The notes below the pieces were generated by a model. It ran no database searches. It was not told the DNA's origin and was given only the letters and a program-made list of their open reading frames with translations. This document shows, in pieces, positions 1 through 8,260 of a stretch of DNA of 64,000 bases. The stretch is from Rhizobium sp. JAB6 (GTDB lineage Bacteria > Pseudomonadota > Alphaproteobacteria > Rhizobiales > Rhizobiaceae). The stretch's first letter is position 1. The number at the start of each line of letters is the position of its first letter. Location: positions 186,001 to 250,000 of the forward strand of contig NZ_PYJQ01000005.1 in the NCBI RefSeq assembly GCF_003024605.1, in the 5' to 3' direction. Made by a program: the position numbers and the translations under genes.

Positions 1-351
1 AAAAGAAGAGCAATCGGCTTATAAGGCACACTCCCCGCGATATTGCTTACCGAGTGAAAGTAACTTCTTGTAATTTTAAGTAGAATTCGCTCAGGATGTG
101 TCGGCAATATGACAGTTTTGCGACGTGATTTTTGTGCAACGCACTCGTTTGAAACCGCCGTCACAATTGTTCATAGTTTACCTCCTGATATTGCTCTGAA
201 AAAAACGATCTGTAGGTTCCAAATCGGAAGCAAGACTTAGGGTCTTGGTTCTCCCAGATCAGGGGTCAACTTTTAAAGTAGGTGGGGTAGGGCGCGTCGA
301 TTTTCTCGGCGTGTATTGTCATACCTAATCGATATTGGAACTGGAGTTACT
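1..351. other. Intergenic region upstream of porin
   Basis: No open frame with coding character was seen here. The stretch is more AT-rich than the genes and should hold the promoter and leader of the porin gene. A short inverted repeat (CAAGAC at 231-236 and GTCTTG at 242-247) could form a small hairpin in the leader. I could not place a convincing -35/-10 pair. The upstream neighbour lies outside the window. Confidence 0.5.
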
Positions 352-1440
352 ATGAACATCAAGAGCCTTCTTCTTGGCTCCGCTGCTGCGCTGGCAGCAG
401 TATCCGGCGCTCATGCTGCTGACGCTATCGTCGCCGCTGAGCCGGAGCCGCTCGAATACGTTCGCATTTGCGACGCCTATGGTGCAGGCTACTTCTTCAT
501 CCCGGGCACCGAAACCTGCCTTAAGATCGGCGGCATGGTCCGTACCGAAGGCAAGTGGTACGATGCCTACAATCCGAATAGCCACAACGGTACTCTCTGG
601 CACACCCGCGCCCAGCTGAGCGTCGACACTGCAACGGATACCGAATACGGTCCGCTGAAGACCAACACGGTGTATCGTTTTGACTGGAACGATGGCAACG
701 CCACGGCCACCAAGCTGCTTTGGGCCAATATCAGCCTCGGTGGTTTCCTCGTTGGTAAACAGGACTCGCAGTACAACCTGTACGCCGGCTATGCCGGCGA
801 CGTCATCAACGACGACGTGATCTACGACGGTCCGTATGAACTGAACCAGATCACCTACAACTATGACGCCGGAAATGGCTTCACGGCTGTAGTCTCGGTT
901 GAAGACAGCAACTCCGCTTCGGATTCGTCTTCCTACGGCGGCGCCTGGGTTCAGGCGAAGGCAAACCACTATGCTCCGAACGTTGTTGCCGGTGTCGGCT
1001 ACAAGGCAGGCGGCTTTGGCTTCAAGGTGGTCGGCGGTTACGATTCGATCGTCGAAGAAGGTGCCATCAAGGCTCGTATCGATGCCGACTTCGGCGCATT
1101 CACGGCCTTCTTGATGGGCGGCTATAACACTGACGGTTCCAAGCTTAACCAGTATGCCGGTTCCAACCTGAACGCATCTGCGTGCCCGGCGGGCCGCGGC
1201 GATCTTTGCGGTTGGGGTGACTGGGCCGTATGGGGCGGCGTTGGCGTTCCGATCAACGACAAGCTGAAGTGGAACCTCCAGCTCGCCTACACCGACTCGA
1301 AAATCTTCGAAGCCACGACCAACGTGAAGTGGAACCCGGTCAAGAACCTGCTCATCGAGCCGGAAGTTACCTACACCAACTTCGATTCTGTAAATCAGGA
1401 TCAGTGGGCTGGTATCCTGCGCTTCCAGCGCAGCTTCTAA
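352..1440 (+). CDS. Outer membrane porin, Omp2 (alphaproteobacterial) family
   Basis: Encodes 362 residues. Residues 1-22 form a signal peptide ending in an Ala-X-Ala-like site (AHAA), so the mature protein is exported to the outer membrane. The mature start (EPLEYVRICDAYGAGYFFIP) and the following 'TCLKIGGMVR' are typical of the rhizobial/Brucella porins, which form trimeric 16-strand beta barrels for passive diffusion of small solutes. The C terminus ends in phenylalanine (RFQRSF), the usual outer membrane assembly signal. ATG at 352 is chosen over an upstream in-frame codon at 316 because it begins the signal peptide and has GGAG 5-8 bases before it. The gene stands alone and is followed by a strong terminator. 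Family call is firm, but which porin paralogue (RopA-like or another) cannot be decided here. Confidence 0.93.
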   Translation: MNIKSLLLGSAAALAAVSGAHAADAIVAAEPEPLEYVRICDAYGAGYFFIPGTETCLKIGGMVRTEGKWYDAYNPNSHNGTLWHTRAQLSVDTATDTEYGPLKTNTVYRFDWNDGNATATKLLWANISLGGFLVGKQDSQYNLYAGYAGDVINDDVIYDGPYELNQITYNYDAGNGFTAVVSVEDSNSASDSSSYGGAWVQAKANHYAPNVVAGVGYKAGGFGFKVVGGYDSIVEEGAIKARIDADFGAFTAFLMGGYNTDGSKLNQYAGSNLNASACPAGRGDLCGWGDWAVWGGVGVPINDKLKWNLQLAYTDSKIFEATTNVKWNPVKNLLIEPEVTYTNFDSVNQDQWAGILRFQRSF

Positions 1441-1499
1441 TTGGGTTCGCGGAATCGAATTTGACAGATCTTCCGATCAGACCTCCGATCGGAAGAGGG

Positions 1500-1533
1500 A
1501 AGGCCCGGTTTCCCCCCGGGCCTTCTTGTTTGC
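1500..1533 (+). terminator. Rho-independent terminator after the porin
   Basis: AAGGCCCGG (1500-1508) pairs perfectly with CCGGGCCTT (1516-1524) around a 7-base loop and is followed by a T-rich stretch. A second perfect 10-bp hairpin (1469-1478 with 1487-1496) lies just upstream, so the porin mRNA ends in two tandem stems. Confidence 0.8.
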
Positions 1534-1551
1534 TACAAGGATCGCGCGGTT

Positions 1552-2457
1552 TCAGGCTTCGTCCTCAAAGCCTGAGATGAAAGCGCCGATCGCCTCGGGA
1601 ATGTCACCGAGATGCAGAATGGGAGCGTGTCCTTGTCCACCGGCGATTTTAACGACGATGTCTGAATGGCGCCTTGCCATCTCGTCCGTTGTGATCTGTG
1701 TCAGAAGCTTCGAATTCTCGCCGCGAATCACCATCAGCGGAATATCGTGAAAGGCTTGGAATTGTGGCCACAGGTCTGGAATCGGCGCTTCCAGGTCGAG
1801 TGCCTGCATCTGCGCAGCAATGGCGGGATCGTAATCGGCAATCGGCTTGTCGTCGCGAGAGGCATAGATTGCCCGCGCCATGTCCTGCCAATCCTCCTCG
1901 TCGAGCGCGCCAAAGGCGCTGCCATGATTCTCCCGAAGTATCTCGATAGCCTCGTCCCAATTGGCGGGTTTCTTGTCCCGGTTGAGATAATCGCGGATAT
2001 CCGCCAATCCGATCTTCTCAAGAACTGGACCGATATCGTTGAGGATCACCGCCTTGAGAATATCCGGCCGGCTGGCTGCGAGCATGTGCAGAACCAATCC
2101 GCCGCGCGACGTGCCGATGAAGATGGCCTGATGAATCCCGAGCGCAGCGCAAACCGTGAGTACATCCTGCCCTTCCACGATGAGATTGTAGCGGGATTTG
2201 TCCTTATCCCATTCGGATACCCCGCGTCCGCGCGCATCGAGCGTGATCACCCTGCGCGGGGCTACCGAGTCCTGCGACAGAAGCAGCGCCAGTTGATGAA
2301 AGTCCCGCGAGTTGCGCGTCAGGCCGGGCAGGCAGAAGACGGGTGTTCTGGCCTTCGTGATCGTCTCGTCGCCGGCATAGTCCCGCACATGGAGCTTCAG
2401 GCCATCTTCCGCTGCGATCGTTCTGGCAAGAAAACCGTTTTTGTCGTCGCTGCGCAT
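1552..2457 (-). CDS. Alpha/beta hydrolase family protein
   Basis: Encodes about 301 residues of the alpha/beta hydrolase fold. Visible features are the oxyanion-side 'CLPGLTRNSRDF', the strand and turn 'VITLDARGRGVSEW', the nucleophile elbow GTSRGG (Gly-X-Ser-X-Gly), and a C-terminal 'GGQGHAP' that supplies the catalytic histidine. The substrate cannot be predicted; such enzymes cleave esters, lactones or related bonds in the cytoplasm. The frame is open to an ATG at 2502, but the ATG at 2457 has GGGGGA close upstream and removes an Arg/His-rich leader that does not look coding, so it is preferred. It is convergent with the porin gene and shares its terminator region. Confidence 0.85.
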   Translation of the reverse strand: MRSDDKNGFLARTIAAEDGLKLHVRDYAGDETITKARTPVFCLPGLTRNSRDFHQLALLLSQDSVAPRRVITLDARGRGVSEWDKDKSRYNLIVEGQDVLTVCAALGIHQAIFIGTSRGGLVLHMLAASRPDILKAVILNDIGPVLEKIGLADIRDYLNRDKKPANWDEAIEILRENHGSAFGALDEEDWQDMARAIYASRDDKPIADYDPAIAAQMQALDLEAPIPDLWPQFQAFHDIPLMVIRGENSKLLTQITTDEMARRHSDIVVKIAGGQGHAPILHLGDIPEAIGAFISGFEDEA

Positions 2458-2584
2458 GCGCCGTCCCCCGTGCCGTGGCTGTCGCGAGGGATGTAACGTC
2501 ATTTCCGCAGCCTACACAACTGCGGTTGTCGGCTGAAGCATATCGCGCAAAGCCTGGGCGGCGCCTTCGCGATAGTGATGGGTC

Positions 2585-4636
2585 TTAGCCGCGGCCGTTG
2601 ATCAGATCGTGTACGATATCGGTCTTCTGCCCCAGCCGGACCTTGTAGACCTGATAGTTTTCCATCACACGCTGCACGTAATTCCGAGTCTCGGGGAAGG
2701 GGATGCGCTCGATCCAGTCGATCACGTCGTCAAGCGACTTGCCGCGTGGATCGCCATAGCGGCTGATCCATTCCGGCACCTTGTTCGGCCCTGCATTGTA
2801 AGCGATGAACGTCAGAATGTAGGACCCGCCGAAGGTGTCGATCTGCTCGCCGAGATAGTGGGCGCCGAGCGTGGCGTTGTAGCCGGCATCCTGCGTCAGC
2901 TTGTCAGCGGAATAGGTCATGCCGTGCCGGCCGGCAACGGCCTTTGCCGTCTTCGGCAGCAGTTGCAGCAGGCCGCGGGCATTGGCAGAGGAGACCGCAG
3001 CCGGATTGAAGGCGCTTTCCTGCCGGGCGATGGCATAGGCAAGCGCCTTGCCTGAGCCCGAAATATTGGCATTGTCTGGAATGACGCCGATCGGGAAGGC
3101 GAGTGCCGCGACGTCGATGCCCCGTCCATAGGCGATCTTGCCGATCTGCAGCGAAAGCTGGTGATTGCCGGAGCGTTCGGCACGGGCCGCAAGCAGGGCG
3201 ACCTCGCCGGGGCTATCCAGCTGTTTCGCCAGAGCGCGATAGAGCGCATCGGCACGCCATCCGTGTCCTGCAGCTTCAAGCCGCGAAATCGCCTGCACTG
3301 CCTCGCGTCCCTGGAAGCGCTGGCGATCCGAAGCGGAGGGTGAGGGATAGGTGACGTTGAGAGTGCGGCGGCCAAGCTTCTCGGCGGCTAGCTGGCCGTA
3401 GAAGGTGCTCGGATAGGAAGCGGCCTTCGCATAGAAATCGGCAGCTTTGCCCGGTCCGCCTGCCTCTGCCGCCCGGCCGAGCCAATACCAGCCCCGCGAT
3501 TGCGAGATCGGTCCGTTCGACACCTGCAGGATTTTGCGGAAATGGATCGCCGCATTGGCGCCGTCCTGCAGGCCGCGCAGAGCGTACCAGCCGGCGTGGA
3601 ATTCGGCCTCGCCGACATCCTGCGGGCTTTCCGCGACGCTGGCGTCGACGATGCGATAGGCGGCCTTCAATTCACCCTGATCCACAAGGCCGCGGCTGAC
3701 GATGCGCTGCTCGGCCCACCATGCGCCGGGGCTGACAAGCACGCTGCGGTCTTTCGGCATCTGCGCCAGAAGATTGGCGGCATCGTCATATTTGTTCTGG
3801 CGGCGCAGGTTTTCGATCCGCATGAAGAGATAGGCGGGGTCCTTGCGCCATTGCGTATCGACGCCTGCAATCAGCGCCTCGGCCTTCGGAGAGCGGTCAT
3901 TGACGGCTGCCCACGCCTTATAAAGCGATTGCGCCCTGCCGAGATCGCCGAAGCGTTTGGCCTGTGCAGTCCGGTCGCGGTAAAGCAGATAGTCCATGCG
4001 CGCCTTGTGATCGGCAGGCGAAAGCAGGCTGGGAAATTCCGCGAGGATTTTGTCCTCGAGAGACTTGTCCAGCGGCTCGCTGCGCCAGATATTGCGGATC
4101 AGCTTTCCGGCCTGTGCCGATGCGCCGCGCGCCATGAGCGCCCGCGAAAGGATAATACTGCCCTCCACGGTCTCCGGCTGCGAGTTGCCGAAAGCGGCAA
4201 GGACCTGATCCGTTGCCGGATTTTCCAAATAAAGCGCCCGCTCGGAATTGGCGCGCAGGCTGCCGAGCCCCGGCCAGCCGACAAGCTCCCGGGCGGCGGC
4301 GGCAATCTCGCCGGAGGGGATGCCCGGCTGGCCCGAAGTGGCGATCGCCCAGGTCAGGATATGGCGGTCAAGCGTGCCTTCGCCCATGCCATTGCGGATG
4401 GCGAGCGCCTGCATCGGGTTTTTGTTGGAAAGGGCGTCGAGGCCTGCCTTGAGGTCGCCGTTCACCGGCGCGATGGCGCCGCTGCGCGCAATTCCGGCCG
4501 TGCTCATTGGGTCCGTCGCCATGGCAATGTCGGCGCTCGAGCGCGTTGATGTCTGCTGGCCGGGAAGCTGGGAGGCAACGGAGCCCCAGGCGACCGCCAA
4601 GCCCACAACGGTCCAGATCATGACAGGTCTTTTCAT
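2585..4636 (-). CDS. slt: Soluble lytic murein transglycosylase (Slt70-like)
   Basis: About 683 residues. The first 25 or so form a hydrophobic signal/anchor (IWTVVGLAVAWGSVA). The long middle part is helical with Ala/Leu repeats, like the superhelical U/L domains of Slt70. The C-terminal quarter is a goose-type lysozyme/SLT domain: 'AIARQESAFNP' carries the catalytic glutamate, followed by 'SSANARGLLQLLPKTA', 'AYNAGP' and 'IPFPETRNYV'. The family cleaves the MurNAc-GlcNAc bond of peptidoglycan to anhydro-muropeptides in the periplasm. The ORF also has a GTG at 4648, but ATG at 4636 starts the signal sequence directly. It is divergent from dapA, a lysine/peptidoglycan precursor gene. Confidence 0.93.
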   Translation of the reverse strand: MKRPVMIWTVVGLAVAWGSVASQLPGQQTSTRSSADIAMATDPMSTAGIARSGAIAPVNGDLKAGLDALSNKNPMQALAIRNGMGEGTLDRHILTWAIATSGQPGIPSGEIAAAARELVGWPGLGSLRANSERALYLENPATDQVLAAFGNSQPETVEGSIILSRALMARGASAQAGKLIRNIWRSEPLDKSLEDKILAEFPSLLSPADHKARMDYLLYRDRTAQAKRFGDLGRAQSLYKAWAAVNDRSPKAEALIAGVDTQWRKDPAYLFMRIENLRRQNKYDDAANLLAQMPKDRSVLVSPGAWWAEQRIVSRGLVDQGELKAAYRIVDASVAESPQDVGEAEFHAGWYALRGLQDGANAAIHFRKILQVSNGPISQSRGWYWLGRAAEAGGPGKAADFYAKAASYPSTFYGQLAAEKLGRRTLNVTYPSPSASDRQRFQGREAVQAISRLEAAGHGWRADALYRALAKQLDSPGEVALLAARAERSGNHQLSLQIGKIAYGRGIDVAALAFPIGVIPDNANISGSGKALAYAIARQESAFNPAAVSSANARGLLQLLPKTAKAVAGRHGMTYSADKLTQDAGYNATLGAHYLGEQIDTFGGSYILTFIAYNAGPNKVPEWISRYGDPRGKSLDDVIDWIERIPFPETRNYVQRVMENYQVYKVRLGQKTDIVHDLINGRG

Positions 4637-4853
4637 CCGGCTACTCACAAAACAGACAGGCCCCTTCCATTTGCCAAATGCAATATTAACGAAACCTTAC
4701 CGATGGTCCGAATTTCAATCAATTATGATATCGGAAACTGCCCTTTACCATCCAAAGCGTGCTTGTCGCGGTCAAGCCGGCGCTTTATGGTGCGCGGATT
4801 CATAACCATGGATTGCGGCTGAAGCATGAATGCCGCACCGCTAGGAGACTTGC

Positions 4854-5738
4854 ATGTTCCAGGGATCCATTCCCGCTCTCGTTACGCCCTTTACTGACGC
4901 CGGCAAGGTGGATGAGGCTTCCTTCGCCTCGCATGTCGACTGGCAGATAAAAGAGGGCAGCAAGGGATTGGTGCCGGTGGGTACGACGGGTGAATCGCCG
5001 ACCCTGTCGCATGAGGAGCACAAGCGGGTCGTCGAGCTCTGCATTGAGATCGCCGCCAAGCGTGTCCCCGTCATGGCGGGAGCGGGCTCGAACAATACCC
5101 GTGAGGCAATCGAGCTGGCGCAGCATGCCGAAAAGGTCGGCGCCGATGCGGTTCTGGTCGTAACCCCTTATTATAACAAGCCGACGCAGAAGGGGCTTTA
5201 CGCGCATTTCGCTGCAGTCGCGGAAGCGGTGAAGCTGCCGATCTACATCTACAACATTCCCGGCCGTTCGGTTGTAGACATGACGCCGGAAACGATGGGA
5301 GCGCTCGCCAAGGCCTATTCCAATATCGTCGGTGTCAAGGATGCGACCGGCAAGATCGAACGCGTCTCCGAGCAGCGCATCAGCTGCGGCCGCGATTTCC
5401 GCCAGCTTTCGGGCGAGGATGCCACGGCGCTCGGCTTTAACGCCCATGGTGGCGTCGGCTGCATCTCGGTCACGGCCAACGTCGCACCGCGTCTTTGTGC
5501 CGAATTCCAGGCGGCCACCCTTTCAGGTGACTATGCCAAGGCTCTCGAATATCAGGATCGTTTGATGCCGCTACACAAGGCGATCTTCCTCGAGCCAGGC
5601 CTTTGCGGCGCCAAATACGGTCTCTCCCGGCTTGGCCGCATGAGCCGCAATGTACGCTCGCCGCTGCTGTCGACCCTGGAGCCGGGCACGGAGGCCGCGA
5701 TCGATGCAGCCCTGCGCCACGCTGGCCTCCTGAACTGA
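4854..5738 (+). CDS. dapA: 4-hydroxy-tetrahydrodipicolinate synthase
   Basis: 294 residues, the usual DapA length. It condenses pyruvate with aspartate semialdehyde, the first committed step to diaminopimelate and lysine, in the cytoplasm. Seen in the sequence: 'GTTGESPTL' in the active site loop, 'YIYNIPGRS' containing the catalytic tyrosine (Y133), and 'GVKDATG' with the Schiff-base lysine K162. The ATG has GGAG 7 bases upstream. It is divergent from slt across about 215 bases, and smpB follows in the same direction after 134 bases, a dapA-smpB order that is common in rhizobia. Confidence 0.97.
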   Translation: MFQGSIPALVTPFTDAGKVDEASFASHVDWQIKEGSKGLVPVGTTGESPTLSHEEHKRVVELCIEIAAKRVPVMAGAGSNNTREAIELAQHAEKVGADAVLVVTPYYNKPTQKGLYAHFAAVAEAVKLPIYIYNIPGRSVVDMTPETMGALAKAYSNIVGVKDATGKIERVSEQRISCGRDFRQLSGEDATALGFNAHGGVGCISVTANVAPRLCAEFQAATLSGDYAKALEYQDRLMPLHKAIFLEPGLCGAKYGLSRLGRMSRNVRSPLLSTLEPGTEAAIDAALRHAGLLN

Positions 5739-5872
5739 CGGCGCTCGAGCCAATTGCCCAAACTCTGCCGGGCCGCTCTCTTCACAAGGAGGGCGGTCTC
5801 GCTTATTTAGAGGGCAGGAACTTGGCGTGCCTCTGGCCGCTGCCGGAATGACGCAAGAAAAGAAGAAGAATC

Positions 5873-6352
5873 ATGGCACCCAAAGGCAGCCAGCGCGTGG
5901 TGAAGAAGATCGTGGCCGAAAACCGCAAGGCGCGCTTCAACTACGAGATCATCGATACCTATGAAGCGGGCCTTGTGCTGAAGGGCACGGAGGTCAAGTC
6001 GCTGCGCGAAGGCAAGGCGAATATTGCCGAGTCCTACGCTTCGGACGAAGACGGCGAGATCTGGTTGATCAACTCCTATTTGCCGGAATATCTGCAGGCG
6101 AACCGCTTCAATCACGAGCCGCGCCGCCGGCGTAAGTTGTTGCTTTCCAGCCGCGAAATCGGCCGGCTTCGTTCGGCGATCAATCGCGAAGGCATGACCC
6201 TGGTACCGCTGAAGATCTATTTCAACGACAGCGGCCGCGCCAAGCTGGAATTGGCCCTCGCCAAGGGCAAGAAGCTGCATGACAAGCGCGAGTCCGAGAA
6301 GGAGCGCGATTGGAACCGGCAGAAGAGCCGCCTGCTGAAGGACAATGGGTGA
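5873..6352 (+). CDS. smpB: SsrA-binding protein SmpB
   Basis: 159 residues. SmpB binds tmRNA and brings it to stalled ribosomes for trans-translation. The family signature is clear: '[10 protein letters not shown]', '[14 protein letters not shown]' and the basic C-terminal tail ('[20 protein letters not shown]'), which reaches into the ribosome. An AGAAGAAG stretch precedes the ATG. No tmRNA gene is visible in the window. The array of 122-bp repeats begins about 40 bases after the stop codon. Confidence 0.97.
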   Translation: MAPKGSQRVVKKIVAENRKARFNYEIIDTYEAGLVLKGTEVKSLREGKANIAESYASDEDGEIWLINSYLPEYLQANRFNHEPRRRRKLLLSSREIGRLRSAINREGMTLVPLKIYFNDSGRAKLELALAKGKKLHDKRESEKERDWNRQKSRLLKDNG

Positions 6353-6392
6353 GGAGCGGTCGGGCAAAGCCCGAGCAATCGATCCAGTGAAT

Positions 6393-6848
6393 CGATTGCA
6401 GCGCCGAACGCCCTGAGCCTTAGCGAAGGGCCGGCTGCCGCGGCAAACCCGAAACGCTCTGTCGCGCGCAATTATCCCTGGCAACGCAGCTGGGCGTATT
6501 CGATTGCAGCGACGAACGCCCCTTCGGCAGGCTCAGGATGCCTTAGCGAAGGGCCGGCTGCCGCGGCAAACCCGAACGCTCTGTCGCGCGCAATTATCCC
6601 TGGCAACGCAGCTGGGCGTATTCGATTGCAGCGACGAACGCCCCTTCGGCAGGCTCAGGATGCCTTAGCGAAGGGCCGGCTGCCGCGGCAAACCCGAACG
6701 CTCTGTCGCGCGCAATTATCCCTGGCAACGCAGCTGGGCGTATTCGATTGCAGCGACGAACGCCCCTTCGGCAGGCTCAGGATGCCTTAGCGAAGGGCCG
6801 GTTGCCGCAGCAAACACGAAACGCTTCCCGCCGCGCGCAGCAAACCTG
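6393..6848. repeat. Tandem array of a 122-bp intergenic repeat, about 3.7 copies
   Basis: Unit starts (cgattgcagc) fall at 6393, 6501, 6623 and 6745, giving spacings of 108, 122 and 122. Units two and three are identical by eye. The first lacks about 15 bases of the internal palindrome and the last diverges and ends early. Each full unit contains a nested palindrome: CCCTTCG (6520-6526) pairs with CGAAGGG (6547-6553), with CTCAGG and CCTTAG inside. The array fills the 513-bp gap between the convergent genes smpB and the NYN-domain gene. Nothing coding is apparent. Confidence 0.9.
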
Positions 6849-6865
6849 TCTAACGCGGTCCCAGA

Positions 6866-7450
6866 TTATTCCTCGGCGTCCGCAGCGCCGTGACCCCCCT
6901 CGGGAGCGCGTGCCGGCCGCTCCGAGGCTTCGCGGCCGATTTCGGCCTTCAGCGAGACAAGGTCGATGAAATGGTCGGCCTGACGGCGCAGATCGTCGGC
7001 GATCATCGGCGGCTGGGTCGCCATGGTCGAGATGACCGAAACCTTGCGTCCGCGGCGCTGGAGCGCCTCCACGAGAGTCGTGAAGTCGCCGTCGCCGGAA
7101 AATATCACCAAATGATCGACGGTCTCGGATTGCTCCATGGCATCGATTGCCAGCTCGATGTCCATATTGCCCTTGATCTTGCGGCGTCCCATGGAATCCG
7201 TGAATTCCTTGGCCGGCTTCGTGATGACTTTGTAGCCGTTGTAGTCCAGCCAGTCGATCAACGGACGGATCGAGGAATATTCCTGATCTTCGATGAGAGC
7301 GGTGTAATAATAGGCCCGCAGCAGATAGCCGCGCTTTTGAAATGCTTTCAGGAGCTTGCGGTAATCGATATCGAAGCCGAGGCTCTTGGACGCAGCGTAG
7401 AGATTGGCGCCGTCTATAAAGAGTGCAATTTTTTCGCGTGGGTCAAACAT
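6866..7450 (-). CDS. NYN domain protein, LabA/DUF88 family
   Basis: 194 residues. The NYN (PIN-like) nuclease fold is recognised by its acidic motifs in order: 'IALFIDGANLY' near the N terminus, 'KGNMDIELAIDAM' in the middle and 'IFSGDGDFTTLV' after it. Together these place the conserved aspartates that bind metal in this superfamily. Related proteins are thought to act on RNA, but no substrate can be assigned here. The last 25 or so residues are charged and low in complexity. Transcription converges on smpB with the repeat array between them. About 311 AT-rich bases separate its start from rpoZ. Confidence 0.9.
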   Translation of the reverse strand: MFDPREKIALFIDGANLYAASKSLGFDIDYRKLLKAFQKRGYLLRAYYYTALIEDQEYSSIRPLIDWLDYNGYKVITKPAKEFTDSMGRRKIKGNMDIELAIDAMEQSETVDHLVIFSGDGDFTTLVEALQRRGRKVSVISTMATQPPMIADDLRRQADHFIDLVSLKAEIGREASERPARAPEGGHGAADAEE

Positions 7451-7761
7451 CGCTTACGTATCCACTGTTATAAAAACGTAATCATTTCATTTAAAGGCTA
7501 GCTAAAACAATGCCTTGTAAAGCGTTGCAGAATAATTCGTATTACTTTATGAACTATTCATATAACCGAGATTTAGGGCACGCAATGCGATATTCCAAGC
7601 AACTTGCGGTGGAAATCGCTGTTTGTCTAGGGTAATTTTAGCACTTTCCCGGAGGCTGCAAAGCCGCTGAAACAGGAAAAACTTGAATTTGCCATCGTTT
7701 GCTTGTATCGGCGTGCTACTCCGAGACATGATGACGACATCACGACCGCAAAGGACAGGCA
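7451..7761. promoter_or_regulatory. Divergent intergenic region, NYN gene / rpoZ
   Basis: This 311-base, comparatively AT-rich gap lies between divergent genes and should hold both promoters. A possible rpoZ promoter is CTTGAA at 7682-7687 with GTATCG 17 bases downstream, but the -10 match is poor. AAGGACA just before 7762 is the rpoZ ribosome binding site. No ORF here looks coding. Confidence 0.4.
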
Positions 7762-8160
7762 ATGGCCCGTGTCACAGTAGAAGATTGCATTGATAAAGTA
7801 GAGAACCGGTTCGAGCTCGTGCTGCTCGCCAGCCACCGTGCCCGCCTGATCTCGCAGGGCTCCTCGATCACCATCGACCGCGACAACGACAAGAACCCGG
7901 TTGTTGCGCTGCGCGAAATCGCCGACGAGACGCTGTCGCCGGACGATCTCAAGGAAGACCTGATCCATTCGCTGCAGAAGCATGTCGAAGTGGACGAACC
8001 CGAGCCCGATCCGGCAAGCCTCCTGGCGGCTGGCGCTTCCGCCACCAGCGAAGAGGAAGAAGATCTGCCGGAGACCGTCACGTTCGATCAGATGTCGGAA
8101 GAAGAGCTTCTGGCCGGTATCGAAGGCCTTGTTCCGCCGGAAAAAAGCGACGACTACTGA
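7762..8160 (+). CDS. rpoZ: DNA-directed RNA polymerase omega subunit
   Basis: 132 residues. Omega helps fold and retain the beta-prime subunit. The N-terminal part '[20 protein letters not shown]' followed by '[11 protein letters not shown]' and '[12 protein letters not shown]' is the conserved omega core. The remaining acidic tail is typical of the longer alphaproteobacterial versions. It precedes rsh, the (p)ppGpp gene, in the same order found widely in proteobacteria. A terminator lies between them, so the two may be only partly co-transcribed. Confidence 0.97.
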   Translation: MARVTVEDCIDKVENRFELVLLASHRARLISQGSSITIDRDNDKNPVVALREIADETLSPDDLKEDLIHSLQKHVEVDEPEPDPASLLAAGASATSEEEEDLPETVTFDQMSEEELLAGIEGLVPPEKSDDY

Positions 8161-8206
8161 TCGTTGATCTTGATGCTCCGGGCAGGAGCGATATGATGGC
8201 AAGATG

Positions 8207-8243
8207 CGTGCGCCGGTCGGATGACTGGCGCGCTTTTGTTTTT
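8207..8243 (+). terminator. Terminator between rpoZ and rsh
   Basis: GCGCCGGTC (8210-8218) pairs with GACTGGCGC (8223-8231) with one mismatch around a 4-base loop, followed by GCTTTTGTTTTT. This is a good intrinsic terminator within the 100-base gap. Confidence 0.7.
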
Positions 8244-8260
8244 GCTGGAGTAGCTTTGGA

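Noticed and set aside
1469..1496. Sequence resembling Illumina adapter ends (GATCGGAAGAG and TCTTCCGATC).
   Set aside because: The two arms form a natural hairpin behind the porin gene, the match is only about 11 bases, and the flanking sequence is continuous, so contamination is not supported.
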